This document shows, in pieces, positions 33,736-42,151 of a stretch of DNA of 64,000 nucleotides. The DNA is taken from contig SCQU01000004.1 in assembly GCA_004299555.1 (NCBI GenBank), forward strand, positions 176,908 to 240,907, given 5' to 3'. The DNA is from Rhodanobacteraceae bacterium. GTDB lineage: Bacteria; Pseudomonadota; Gammaproteobacteria; Xanthomonadales; Rhodanobacteraceae. The notes under the pieces are model-generated. The model saw only the letters and a program-made list of their open reading frames with translations, was not told where the DNA came from and made no database searches. Position 1 is the first letter of the stretch. Each line of letters opens with the position of its first letter. A program made the position numbers and the translations under genes.

Positions 33736-35511
33736 ATGCCAAGCAAACTTGCAGCACTCAACCAGTGGGTCGATGACGTCGCCAGGCAAACCCGGCCCGA
33801 CCACATCCACTGGTGCGACGGCTCGGAAGCCGAGTACAAGCAGCTGATGGACGCCATGCTCGCGACCGGTGAACTGGTCGCGCTGAACCAGCAGACCCAC
33901 CCGCGCTGCTACCTGCACCGCTCCGACCCGAAAGACGTCGCGCGCGTCGAACGGCTCACCGTCATCGCGACCCGCGACAAGGACGATGCCGGTCCCAACA
34001 ACAACTGGATGGATCCGGCCGCGGCCGCACAGAAGGTCGACGCGCTCTTTGCCGGCTGCATGCAGGGGCGCACGCTGTATGTGATCCCCTACTGCATGGG
34101 CCCGATCGGCTCCCCGCTGTCGCGCTGTGGCGTCGAGATCACCGATTCGAAATACGTCGTCGCCAACATGCGCATCATGACCCGCATGGGCACCGCCGCG
34201 CTCGAGCGCATCGAGCGCGAGGGCACCTTCATCAAGGCCCAGCATTCGATCGGCCAGCTCGACCCCGAGCGCCGCTGGATCATGCATTTTCCGGAAGACC
34301 TCACCATCAAGTCGTTCGGCTCCGGCTACGGCGGCAACGCCCTGCTCGGCAAGAAGTGCCACGCGCTGCGCATCGGTTCCTGGCAGGCGCGCCAGGAAGG
34401 CTGGCTCGCCGAGCACATGCTGATCGTTGGCATCGAAAATCCCAGGCACGAAATCCGCTACGTTGCCGCGGCCTTCCCGTCCGCGTGCGGCAAGACCAAC
34501 CTCTCGATGCTGATTCCGCCGGAAGCCTACCGGCGTGCAGGCTGGAAGGTGTGGACGGTCGGCGATGACATCTGCTGGATGCACCCGGGCAAGGACGGCC
34601 GCCTGTACGCGATCAACCCCGAGGCCGGTTACTTTGGCGTGGCCCCGGGTACATCAAAAAAGACGAACCCCAACGCGCTCGAGATGCTGCAGCACGACAC
34701 CATCTTCACCAACGTCGCCGTGACCGCCGACAACCAGCCGTGGTGGGAAGGGCTGGACGACCGGAAACCAGTGAAGGACTGGCAAGGCCGCGACTACGAT
34801 CCGGCCAACGGCCCGGCCGCGCACCCGAATTCGCGCTTCACGGTGCGCGCCAACCAGTGTCCCAGCTGGTCGCCGGAAGCTGAAAACGACGCCGGCGTGC
34901 CCATCGACGTGATCATCTTTGGCGGCCGCCGCGCCGCCCGCGTGCCGCTGGTGTTCGAGGCGCGCGACTGGACCCACGGCGTGCTGGTCGGTGCCTCGAT
35001 GGCGTCCGAACCCACCGCCGCCGCAACCGACGTCGGGGTCAACGTCCGCCGCGATCCGATGGCGATGAAACCCTTCTGCGGTTACAACTACGGCGACTAC
35101 TTTGCGCACTGGTTGTCCTTCGACCAGCCCGGGGCGAAGCTGCCGCGCGTGTTTCACGTCAACTGGTTCCGCAAGGGTCCAAACGGCAAATTCCTGTGGC
35201 CCGGCTTTGGCGACAACATGCGCGTGCTCGAGTGGATGCTCAAGCGCGTCACCGGCGAGGCCGGCGCCACCGAAACCCCGATCGGCAACCTGCCGCGTCC
35301 CGAAGACCTGAACCTCGACGGCCTCAGCCTTGGGGACGAGGCGCTGGCCGAACTGTTCCGCGTCGACGCTGCCGAGTGGCGCGATGAGGAAGCCGCGATC
35401 GGCGCATACCTCGCCGGCTACGGTACGCACCTGCCGGCCAAACTGCGGGCCGAGCACCAGCGCATCGTGGATGCCCTCGCCGCCGAGACCGCGGTGACGG
35501 CCGGCGGCTAG
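33736..35511 (+). CDS. pckG: Phosphoenolpyruvate carboxykinase (GTP)
   Basis: Gluconeogenic conversion of oxaloacetate to phosphoenolpyruvate using GTP. 591 residues, the size of GTP-type enzymes and unlike the shorter ATP type. Signatures: TLYVIPYCMGPIGSPLSRCGVEITDS, HFPEDLTIKSFGSGYGGNALLGKKC, kinase P-loop region AAFPSACGKTNLSML (with the reactive Cys), WTVGDDICWMHPG, and the GTP-site FGGRR and KPFCGYNYGDYF. Many gammaproteobacteria use the ATP enzyme instead; the GTP form is usual in xanthomonads. Followed by two tandem hairpins. Confidence 0.96.
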   Translation: MPSKLAALNQWVDDVARQTRPDHIHWCDGSEAEYKQLMDAMLATGELVALNQQTHPRCYLHRSDPKDVARVERLTVIATRDKDDAGPNNNWMDPAAAAQKVDALFAGCMQGRTLYVIPYCMGPIGSPLSRCGVEITDSKYVVANMRIMTRMGTAALERIEREGTFIKAQHSIGQLDPERRWIMHFPEDLTIKSFGSGYGGNALLGKKCHALRIGSWQARQEGWLAEHMLIVGIENPRHEIRYVAAAFPSACGKTNLSMLIPPEAYRRAGWKVWTVGDDICWMHPGKDGRLYAINPEAGYFGVAPGTSKKTNPNALEMLQHDTIFTNVAVTADNQPWWEGLDDRKPVKDWQGRDYDPANGPAAHPNSRFTVRANQCPSWSPEAENDAGVPIDVIIFGGRRAARVPLVFEARDWTHGVLVGASMASEPTAAATDVGVNVRRDPMAMKPFCGYNYGDYFAHWLSFDQPGAKLPRVFHVNWFRKGPNGKFLWPGFGDNMRVLEWMLKRVTGEAGATETPIGNLPRPEDLNLDGLSLGDEALAELFRVDAAEWRDEEAAIGAYLAGYGTHLPAKLRAEHQRIVDALAAETAVTAGG

Positions 35512-35531
35512 CGGGAATGGCACCGGGCGTC

Positions 35532-35579
35532 GGCACGGGTCGTGCCCCGCTGGTTGAACGCGCGATGCGTTCAACCAGC
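35532..35579. terminator. Two tandem hairpins after pckG
   Basis: First: GGCAC (35532-35536) and GTGCC (35542-35546) around GGGTC. Second: GCTGGTTGAACGC (35549-35561) and its exact complement (35567-35579) around a five-base GCGAT loop, a 13-base perfect stem. No T-run follows, so this may be a Rho-assisted or mRNA-stabilising structure; a terminator role for pckG is inferred from position. Confidence 0.45.
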
Positions 35580-35849
35580 ACCGGCGCCGGCACAGCGCAC
35601 GGCGTGGAGGCGTCGCGGTAGCCGCGGCCGCGGCGGGCCCCACTACCCCAGGGTGCATCCGCGCGGGGACCGCCGATGGCCTGTGCCAACCTCTGCGCGT
35701 CGATGGAAGGATAGATCACCGCGCAGCCGTCCATGGAACGGTCATCGGTCATCGGGCGTCTGCTGGAAAGCCGCGGCGACGCGCTCGACCGCCTTCTCGC
35801 GGATAGCGCCAGCGGGTCCTGAAGCCAACCACGCCCTGACAGGCGACGG
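35580..35849. other. Non-coding stretch between pckG and maiA
   Basis: With the preceding hairpins this makes about 338 bases without a convincing gene. Short open frames on both strands have Arg/Ala/Pro-biased composition and no start with a ribosome-binding site. A minus-strand stretch (MDGCAVIYPSIDAQRLAQAIGG) is slightly more protein-like but is not followed by a coherent frame; it may be a decayed gene end. Nothing else recognised. Confidence 0.4.
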
Positions 35850-36515
35850 TCAGGCCGCCGGGGCGTCCGGTTGCGCTTCCGGCGCGGCGCGCTGGAAGGC
35901 ATCGAGTTCGCGGCAGGCCGCGTCGATCCGCACGATGGTCGGGTACGCCTTCAGCCGCACGCCAAACCGGCGCGCGTTGTACATCTGCGGCACCAGGCAG
36001 CAATCGGCAACGGTCGGCTCGTCCCCGCTGCAGAAGCGCCCAACTTCGGGGCTCCGGGCCAGCGACTCTTCCAGCGCGTCAAAGCCAACCTCGATCCAGT
36101 GCCGCGACCACGCCGCCTTTTGCTGGTCGCTGACGTCCAATTCGCGCTGCAAGTACTGCAACATGCGCAGATTGCCGAGCGGGTGGATGTCGCACGCGAT
36201 CGACAGCGCCAACGCGCGTACGCGCGCACGCTCGCGCAGGTCGTGCGGGCGCAGCGGCATGGTGTCGGGGTATACCTCGTCGAGGTACTCGATGATCGCG
36301 AGCGATTGCCTTATCACGCGCTCGCCGTCCAGCAGAATGGGCACCAGCTGCTGCGGGTTGAGCGCACGATAGCCGGCCATGTGCTGCTCGCCGCCGTCGC
36401 GCACCAGATGCACCGGATGGATCGCGTACTCCAGCCCCTTCAGGTTGAGCGCAATCCGTACCCGGTAGGCCGCCGTCGAGCGCCAGTAGCTGTACAAGGT
36501 AAACGGCGTTGTCAT
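35850..36515 (-). CDS. maiA: Maleylacetoacetate isomerase (zeta-class GST)
   Basis: Glutathione-dependent cis-trans isomerase of tyrosine/homogentisate breakdown. 221 residues. The zeta-class motif near the N-terminus is SYWRSTAAYRVRIALNLKG, equivalent to SSCS/xR in eukaryotic enzymes; then LVPILLDGERVIRQSLAIIEYLDE (thioredoxin-fold glutathione site) and the C-terminal helical domain with PTVADCCLVPQMYNARRFGV. The ATG at 36515 (MTTPFTLYSYW) fits the family. No other homogentisate pathway gene is in the window, so a general zeta-GST role remains possible. Confidence 0.88.
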   Translation of the reverse strand: MTTPFTLYSYWRSTAAYRVRIALNLKGLEYAIHPVHLVRDGGEQHMAGYRALNPQQLVPILLDGERVIRQSLAIIEYLDEVYPDTMPLRPHDLRERARVRALALSIACDIHPLGNLRMLQYLQRELDVSDQQKAAWSRHWIEVGFDALEESLARSPEVGRFCSGDEPTVADCCLVPQMYNARRFGVRLKAYPTIVRIDAACRELDAFQRAAPEAQPDAPAA

Positions 36516-36637
36516 GTCGGTCTCCGCTGCCGGTCCGGGCTCCAAGCGTACGCTAACCGGCGCCCGCGCAACACTGCCCGATTGCCGCGCGCGGCAGCGC
36601 CCGTGAAAATGGCGCCTTTAGCCGCAGGAACCCGAAC

Positions 36638-37816
36638 ATGACCTTCATCCGCATGGCCGACCTTGATCTGGCCCGCAAGCGCGTGTTGATTCGCGAAGAC
36701 CTCAACGTACCGCTCAAGGACGGCCGGATCACCTCGACCCAGCGGCTGGACGCCGCCTTGCCGACGCTCCGCGCGGCGCGCGACGCGGGTGCGGCGGTAC
36801 TGGTGCTGGCGCACCTTGGCCGGCCCCGGGAAGGCGTGTTTGAGGCAACCCTTTCGCTGCAACCCGTGGCCACGTGGCTGGCGGTGCAGCTCGGCACCGG
36901 CGTGCGGCTGGAACGCGACTACCTGGACGGCGTCAACGTGCAACCGGGCGAGGTCGTGTTGCTGGAAAACTGCCGGATGAATGCGGGCGAGAAAGCCGAC
37001 GAGGACGCGCTCGCAAAAAGATATGCGGCGCTGTGCGACGTGTTCGTGATGGACGCCTTCGGCACCGCGCATCGCGCACAGGCATCGACCCACGGCGTCG
37101 CGAAGTTCGCGAAAGTTGCGTGCGCCGGGCCCTTGCTGGCCGCCGAGCTTGACGCCCTGGGCCGGGCCCTGCACGACCCCGCGCGTCCGCTGCTGGCGAT
37201 CGTTGCCGGCTCCAAGGTTTCGACCAAGCTGGAACTGCTGCGCAACCTCGTGCAACGCGTGGACCAGCTGATCGTCGGCGGCGGCATCGCCAACACCTTC
37301 ATTGCGGCGGCCGGTCACGCCATCGGCAAATCGCTGGCCGAACCCGGCCTGCTGGATGCGGCGCGGACGGTCATCGCGGCGGCCACGGCGCGCGGCGCGG
37401 CGGTGCCGATCCCGGCGGACGTCGTGGTCGGGCCGGCGTTCGCGGCCGACGCGCCGGCGGCCGTCAAGCGCGTCGACCAGGTCGGCGCCGGCGACATGAT
37501 CCTGGACATCGGCCCTGCGACCGCGCAGCGCTATGCGGCCATGATCGCCAGGGCCGGTACGGTGGTGTGGAACGGCCCGGTCGGCGTGTTCGAGTTCGCC
37601 GCGTTCGGACACGGCACCGAAACCATCGCGCGCGCGATCGCAGCGTCATCGGCCTTCTCGATCGCGGGCGGAGGCGACACGCTGGCCGCGGTCGACAAGT
37701 ACGGCATCGCCGACCAGGTGTCCTACATCTCGACCGGCGGCGGCGCGTTCCTCGAGTTTCTGGAGGGCAAGACCCTGCCCGCGGTGGCGATGCTCGAATC
37801 ACGCGCGCGCGGTTGA
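36638..37816 (+). CDS. pgk: Phosphoglycerate kinase
   Basis: Glycolytic ATP-forming step, reversible in gluconeogenesis. 392 residues, the usual bacterial size. N-terminal 3-phosphoglycerate site: [25 protein letters not shown] and [10 protein letters not shown]; hinge and nucleotide domain with [27 protein letters not shown] and the C-terminal GGGDT followed by [20 protein letters not shown] is well placed before the ATG at 36638. Not linked to gap or fba here; close to pckG. Confidence 0.96.
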   Translation: MTFIRMADLDLARKRVLIREDLNVPLKDGRITSTQRLDAALPTLRAARDAGAAVLVLAHLGRPREGVFEATLSLQPVATWLAVQLGTGVRLERDYLDGVNVQPGEVVLLENCRMNAGEKADEDALAKRYAALCDVFVMDAFGTAHRAQASTHGVAKFAKVACAGPLLAAELDALGRALHDPARPLLAIVAGSKVSTKLELLRNLVQRVDQLIVGGGIANTFIAAAGHAIGKSLAEPGLLDAARTVIAAATARGAAVPIPADVVVGPAFAADAPAAVKRVDQVGAGDMILDIGPATAQRYAAMIARAGTVVWNGPVGVFEFAAFGHGTETIARAIAASSAFSIAGGGDTLAAVDKYGIADQVSYISTGGGAFLEFLEGKTLPAVAMLESRARG

Positions 37817-37983
37817 CCGGCCGGCCACCAGAAAGTTTCGTTTGCAACCAAATGGCGTTTTCATGCACGCAATGAACCCTGCCTGACACGCACCCGAAAC
37901 CTTAACGAACGTTGCCGTTTGTCCCCAGTCTCAGTTGCCAAGCACACACAACGCGTGTGCGACCAACCACGATGGAGACCACC

Positions 37984-38583
37984 ATGCGCAACACTGCACT
38001 TGTTTTCGCCCTCGCCGCCGCCGGTACGCTTGCGGCCGCGCCCGCCTTTGCGCAGGATCTGACCACGCCCGGCGCCGACAGCGGCTTCTATGTCAATGGA
38101 GCGGTCGGCCACAGTTACTTCGGCAGCGGCCACAACAGCGGCAGCGATACCGGCTACCAGATCAGCGGCGGCTATCGTTGGGCGCTGTCGCCGGCATTTG
38201 CGATCGGCCCTGAGGTTGGCTACAACGACCTCGGCAATATCCGGCTCAAAAACATATTCCAGTCCGGCCCGGTGATCGCGGACGGCAAGGCGTCGCTGCA
38301 CGGCTGGACGGCGGGTGCCAACGCACAATACAACTTCACGCCAAATTGGTACGCCTCCGCGCGCACGGGTCTGTACGCCTGGAACGGCGACGGCACCAGC
38401 AACGACATCAACCCGGTGCGGATGCACCGCAACTCGGATGGCTATTACGCAGGTGCCGGCGTGGGTTACGACTTCAGCCGCAAATTTGGAGTCGGCGTCG
38501 GCTACGACTACTACCGCGCGAAGAAGGGCGACCTGAACCTCTCGACCGGCCTCCTGTCGGCGCAGGCGGAGGTGAGGTTCTGA
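37984..38583 (+). CDS. Outer-membrane beta-barrel protein (OmpA/porin-like)
   Basis: 199 residues with a clear Sec signal (ending APAFAQD) and a barrel of alternating hydrophobic strands rich in Gly and aromatic residues: SGFYVNGAVGHSYFG, GYQISGGYRWALS, YYAGAGVGYDFSRKFGVGVGYDYY. It ends in Phe (AEVRF), the usual outer-membrane targeting residue. Eight strands are likely, as in the OmpA-like/Opacity group, without the C-terminal peptidoglycan domain. GGAG six bases before the ATG at 37984 decides the start over the ATG at 37972. Role unknown. Confidence 0.87.
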   Translation: MRNTALVFALAAAGTLAAAPAFAQDLTTPGADSGFYVNGAVGHSYFGSGHNSGSDTGYQISGGYRWALSPAFAIGPEVGYNDLGNIRLKNIFQSGPVIADGKASLHGWTAGANAQYNFTPNWYASARTGLYAWNGDGTSNDINPVRMHRNSDGYYAGAGVGYDFSRKFGVGVGYDYYRAKKGDLNLSTGLLSAQAEVRF

Positions 38584-38918
38584 GTGCCGCATCAAGCTTG
38601 ATGGCATCCCCCCGCAAGCCTGCGTGAGGCCCGGCTTGCGACCCCCTTCCTGCGGAAGGGGTTGAATGAGGCGCCGCCGTGCAGGCGCGTGTTCCCACTG
38701 CATCACGAACACGCGCTTGCCGCCTCTTCGTCACAAACGCACGCTAGTCCCCCCCTTCGAAACGAAGGGGGGGGATGCGCCTTTTGCCGGCATCGGCATG
38801 GACACGAACACGCGCCTGCCCCCTTCGCCGCGAACGCGCTTGTCCTCCCCCTTCGGAACGAGGGGGATCGAGGGGGATGCGCTTTTCGCCGTCATCGGCA
38901 TGGACACGAACGCGCCAA
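38584..38918. repeat. Repeat-rich spacer with hairpins and an approximately 100-base tandem repeat
   Basis: 335 bases without a gene. It opens with the palindrome CATCAAGCTTGATG, then an inverted repeat CGCAAGCC/GGCTTGCG, then CCCCTTCC-TGC-GGAAGGGG (38643-38661). From about 38705 a unit of 99-102 bases repeats: the landmark CGAAC recurs near 38706, 38805 and 38907, and GGGGGATGCGC(C)TTTT recurs at 38771 and 38873. Each unit contains a C-run/G-run hairpin (38749-38773 and 38847-38866). The short open frames here only reflect the repeat. Confidence 0.75.
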
Positions 38919-39170
38919 TCAGTTGCCGCTGGTGGCACCCGTCGCCGCATTGATCCGGGCCGCCTGCCGCGCGGCCGACTGATTGATGACGTTCTGCACG
39001 TTCCTGGCCTTGTTGAGGTCGTGCCCGTACGCCGCCATCGGCGTGCCGGCCAGCACGTTGGTTGCCGCCGGTGCGGGCGCCGCCGAACCCGTGGCGCCGG
39101 CGGGCCCGGTCGAGGACGAACACGCCGCCAGCAGCGCGGTCAACAGCAACAGCGGCAATAGCTTGGCCAT
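38919..39170 (-). CDS. Small lipoprotein of unknown function
   Basis: 83 residues from the ATG at 39170. A classical lipoprotein signal, MAKLLPLLLLTALLAAC, ends in lipobox LAAC (Cys17), followed by SSS. The mature part is short, Ala/Gly/Ser-rich (GPAGATGSAAPAPAATN) and then amphipathic (DLNKARNVQNVINQSAARQAARIN). The Ser at +2 predicts outer-membrane sorting. I do not recognise a family. It is divergent from the SDR gene and converges with the repeat block. Confidence 0.72.
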   Translation of the reverse strand: MAKLLPLLLLTALLAACSSSTGPAGATGSAAPAPAATNVLAGTPMAAYGHDLNKARNVQNVINQSAARQAARINAATGATSGN

Positions 39171-39246
39171 GCGACGCAGTCTCGCGCGGAAGACACCTGC
39201 GTGCAAGCTGCGCTAAGCTCACGCGGACGCCCCGCGGAACGTACGG

Positions 39247-40029
39247 ATGAACGCATTGCCTTCCCGTTGGCGGCTGGACGGCCAAACCTGCCTTGTCACC
39301 GGTGCCAGTCGCGGCATCGGCCTCGCCTGCGCACGCGAACTGGCCGGGCTTGGCGCCCAACCGTTGCTGGTCGCGCGCGACGAGACGCAACTGCAGACCG
39401 TGTGCGACGAACTGCGCGAGGATTTTCCTGCCTGCGACGCCCGGGTCTTCGCGGCCGACGTCAACGACCCCGAAGACCGCCTTGCGATTTTTGACTGGAT
39501 CGCCGATCTGGATGTGCCGCTGTCATTGCTGGTCAACAACGCCGGCGGCAACATCCAGAAGGCAACCCTTGAGTACGAACCCGGGGATCTGGAAGCGGTG
39601 TTCCGCCTGAACAGCGTGTCTGCATTTGATTTGTGCCGCCTCGCGCATCCACGCCTCGCGCAGCACGGCCACGCCGCGATCGTCAACGTGGGCTCGGTTT
39701 CGGGCCTTACCCACGTGCGTACCGGCATTGCCTACGGCATGAGCAAGGCCGCGCTGCACCAGATGACGCGCAACCTCGCGTGTGAATGGGCCGAAGACGG
39801 GATCCGCGTGAACGCGGTGACCCCGTGGTACATTCGTACCCGCCGCACCGACCAGGCACTGTCCGACCCGGATTATCTGGACGAGGTGCTGGAACGCACG
39901 CCGATGGCGCGCATCGGCGAGCCCGAGGAAGTTGCCGCCGCGGTGACTTTCCTGTGCTTGCCCGCGGCAAGTTACATCACCGGCCAGCTGTTGGCCGTGG
40001 ACGGCGGCTTCCTGCACTACGGGTTCTGA
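39247..40029 (+). CDS. Short-chain dehydrogenase/reductase (tropinone-reductase-like)
   Basis: NAD(P)-dependent oxidoreductase, 260 residues. Cofactor motif [12 protein letters not shown] at residues 18-29, the NNAGGN motif, active-site Ser in NVGSVSG and the YxxxK motif in [14 protein letters not shown]. The C-terminus has the usual [29 protein letters not shown]. It resembles tropinone-reductase-like SDRs (NNAGGNIQK), whose bacterial substrates are mostly unknown. The next gene, ogt, starts five bases after the stop, so they form an operon. Confidence 0.92.
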   Translation: MNALPSRWRLDGQTCLVTGASRGIGLACARELAGLGAQPLLVARDETQLQTVCDELREDFPACDARVFAADVNDPEDRLAIFDWIADLDVPLSLLVNNAGGNIQKATLEYEPGDLEAVFRLNSVSAFDLCRLAHPRLAQHGHAAIVNVGSVSGLTHVRTGIAYGMSKAALHQMTRNLACEWAEDGIRVNAVTPWYIRTRRTDQALSDPDYLDEVLERTPMARIGEPEEVAAAVTFLCLPAASYITGQLLAVDGGFLHYGF

Positions 40030-40034
40030 ACGCC

Positions 40035-40538
40035 ATGCGTTACTACGACTCGATTGCAACACCCATCGGCCCGCTGCTGCTGGTCAGCGACGGCGAAGGA
40101 CTGGTCGAACTCGGGTTGCCCGAGCGCGGCAAGCTCGCCAAGCCGCCGGCCGATGCGCAGCCCAGCACCGCGAAACTCCGCACCGCGGCGCGCCAACTGC
40201 ACGAATACTTCGCCGGCACGCGGTTGCAATTCGACCTGCCGCTGCACCCGTCGGGCACCGCGTTTCAACTCGAAGTCTGGGGCGCGCTGCTGACGATCCC
40301 CTACGGCGAAACCGCAAGCTACAAGGACATCGCCCAGCGGATCCGGCGCCCGCGCGCCGTGCGCGCCGTGGGCGCCGCCAATGGCGCAAACCCGCTCGCG
40401 ATCATCGTGCCCTGCCATCGCGTCATCGGCAGCCACGGCGACCTCGTCGGCTACGGCGGCGGCCTGCCAATCAAGCGCTGGCTGCTGGCACACGAACGGC
40501 GATTCGCGCCGGTGCCGAAACTCGCGCTGACCGCCTGA
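40035..40538 (+). CDS. ogt: Methylated-DNA--protein-cysteine methyltransferase
   Basis: Removes methyl groups from O6-methylguanine in DNA by irreversible transfer to its own cysteine. 167 residues. The acceptor site is IIVPCHRVIGSHGDLVGYGGG; the DNA-binding helix-turn-helix is TIPYGETASYKDIAQRIRRPRAVRAVGAANGANP. The N-terminal ribonuclease-like domain is present. No AraC-type regulatory domain, so this is Ogt rather than Ada. Five bases after the SDR stop. Confidence 0.95.
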   Translation: MRYYDSIATPIGPLLLVSDGEGLVELGLPERGKLAKPPADAQPSTAKLRTAARQLHEYFAGTRLQFDLPLHPSGTAFQLEVWGALLTIPYGETASYKDIAQRIRRPRAVRAVGAANGANPLAIIVPCHRVIGSHGDLVGYGGGLPIKRWLLAHERRFAPVPKLALTA

Positions 40539-40561
40539 AGTACGCAGCACCCAGCGTGCCC

Positions 40562-41209
40562 TCAGCGGCAGTTGCGCAGCTGTGATGCAAGTTCCTGTTC
40601 GCGCCGCGCCAGCGGCGGCGCCGCGCTCGGCATCGCCATCCGCAGCTTGCCCTGATTGCTGGCGTATTCCTGCTGCACGAACCGGCATACTTCAGCGCGA
40701 GTGGCCAGCTGGCAGTCGTCCTCCACCTCGGTCATGCCGGCCGCCATCGCCGGGCCGCCGATCCGCGGCTTGTGCATGCCCGGCGCGGACATCCCGGCGC
40801 CACCTGGCGCACCGTAGGCCTGCGACAAGCTTTGCGGCGGGTAACCCATCGCCCCCAGCGGCGCGAGATACGGCGGCGGCGGCGAGCGCGTGAGGTAGTG
40901 CTTGCCGTTGACGGCACCGACGCACGCATACATCACGGGCAGCGGCGCGGGCGGCGGAACCCGGACGGGCGGCGGCAACACGTCCGCAACGCCGGTTGGC
41001 GTCGCGGCCGTCGCGACCGGGGGCGGCACATACCCGGGCGGTGCGCGGCCTGGTAGGTCGATGATGGTCTGGCGTTGGTCGCTGCCGCACGCGCGATCCT
41101 GAAAACTGACCGCGCCCCCCGCGGCCACGCACCGGTACACCTGCGCGCACGCACCGACGCTCCATGCCACGCCGATCCAAAGCACGACGCCAGCCACCAT
41201 GCCCTTCAT
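40562..41209 (-). CDS. DUF4124 domain secreted protein
   Basis: 215 residues with a signal peptide (GVVLWIGVAWSVGACA). Residues about 22-50 form a DUF4124 unit: QVYRCVAAGGAVSFQDRACGSDQ, with the two cysteines usual for this short domain. A long Pro-rich middle (APPGYVPPP to RVPPPAPLP) and a C-terminal segment with three more Cys (DDCQLATRAEVCRFVQQEY ... LRNCR) follow. DUF4124 proteins are common, exported and of unknown function in this group. It converges with ogt. Confidence 0.83.
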   Translation of the reverse strand: MKGMVAGVVLWIGVAWSVGACAQVYRCVAAGGAVSFQDRACGSDQRQTIIDLPGRAPPGYVPPPVATAATPTGVADVLPPPVRVPPPAPLPVMYACVGAVNGKHYLTRSPPPPYLAPLGAMGYPPQSLSQAYGAPGGAGMSAPGMHKPRIGGPAMAAGMTEVEDDCQLATRAEVCRFVQQEYASNQGKLRMAMPSAAPPLARREQELASQLRNCR

Positions 41210-41320
41210 GCGGCGATCTTACGCCGGGCGCGCCGCATGGCGCCGGCCTGGCCCTGCGACGGGCGCGCCGCGGGCAGCTCCAGCATCGCCTTCCGGCAGG
41301 AGGAGTGGCCGTTTGGCCCC

Positions 41321-42151
41321 CTACGAACGCAGCCCCACCCCGCGGCGCAGCAGCCACAGCGCCACCGTACCGAGCGCGACCACGAAGGCCAGCATCACCG
41401 CATAGGCCATCCACACCGGCACGTCGCTGGCGCCGAGGATGCCGTAGCGGAAGGCGTTGACCATGTACAGGATCGGATTGACCTTCGACACTTCCCGCCA
41501 CGGCGAACCCAGCATGTTGATCGAGTAAAACACGCCGCCAAGATAGGTGAGCGGCTGCAGCACGAAGGTCGGCACGATCGCGATGTCGTCGAAACGCTTG
41601 GCAAACATCGCATTGATGAAACCGGCAAGCGAGAAAATCGTTGCCCCCAGCAATACGGTGGTCACCGCGACCAACGGGTGTGCCAGATGCAACGACGTGA
41701 ACGACAGCGCGATGCCCAGCACGATGACGCCGACCACGATCCCGCGCGTCACCGCACCGGCCACATAGCCGGTCAAAACGACCCAGCTCGGCATCGGCGA
41801 GGCCAGCATTTCCTCGACGTAATGCCCGAACTTGGAACCGAAGAAACTGGAGGTGATGTTGGAATAACAGTTGTTGATGATGCTCATCATCACCAACCCC
41901 GGCACGATGTATTGCATGTAGCTGAAGCCGCCCTCGATGGTGCCGATGCGGCTGCCGATGACCTTGCCGAAAATCACGAAGTACAGCGTCATCGTGATCG
42001 CCGGGGGCACCAGCGTCTGCGTCCAGATCCGCATGACCCGGTGCACCTCGCGGCGCGTGATCGTACCCAGCGCCACCAGATTGGCGCGCACCCGCGGCGC
42101 GCCCGTGTACACCACGGGGGTCGTCAGCGGCTCGCGCGCGGCGTCATTCAT
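41321..42151 (-). CDS. ABC-2 type exporter permease (YadH-like)
   Basis: Inner-membrane permease with about six hydrophobic helices, 276 residues. Matches the ABC-2/YadH pattern: ALGTITRREVHRVMRIWTQTLVPPAITMTLYFVIFG, then FVLQPLTYLGGVFYSINMLG and NPILYMVNAFRYGILG. Its start overlaps the end of the ATPase gene by eight bases. Substrate unknown; YadGH is a predicted exporter without an established ligand. Confidence 0.93.
   Translation of the reverse strand: MNDAAREPLTTPVVYTGAPRVRANLVALGTITRREVHRVMRIWTQTLVPPAITMTLYFVIFGKVIGSRIGTIEGGFSYMQYIVPGLVMMSIINNCYSNITSSFFGSKFGHYVEEMLASPMPSWVVLTGYVAGAVTRGIVVGVIVLGIALSFTSLHLAHPLVAVTTVLLGATIFSLAGFINAMFAKRFDDIAIVPTFVLQPLTYLGGVFYSINMLGSPWREVSKVNPILYMVNAFRYGILGASDVPVWMAYAVMLAFVVALGTVALWLLRRGVGLRS

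Noticed and set aside
35580..35849. Degraded gene on the minus strand
   Set aside because: A short protein-like stretch exists, but no continuous homologous frame can be followed; kept only as a note.
38700..38918. CRISPR array
   Set aside because: Only two to three units of about 100 bases, no short direct repeat with unique spacers and no cas genes in the window.
38666..38953. Plus-strand His/Arg-rich repeat peptide (HRHGHEH) as a metal-binding protein
   Set aside because: Arises from the 100-base tandem repeat with hairpins; no ribosome-binding site and it ends in the antisense of the lipoprotein gene.
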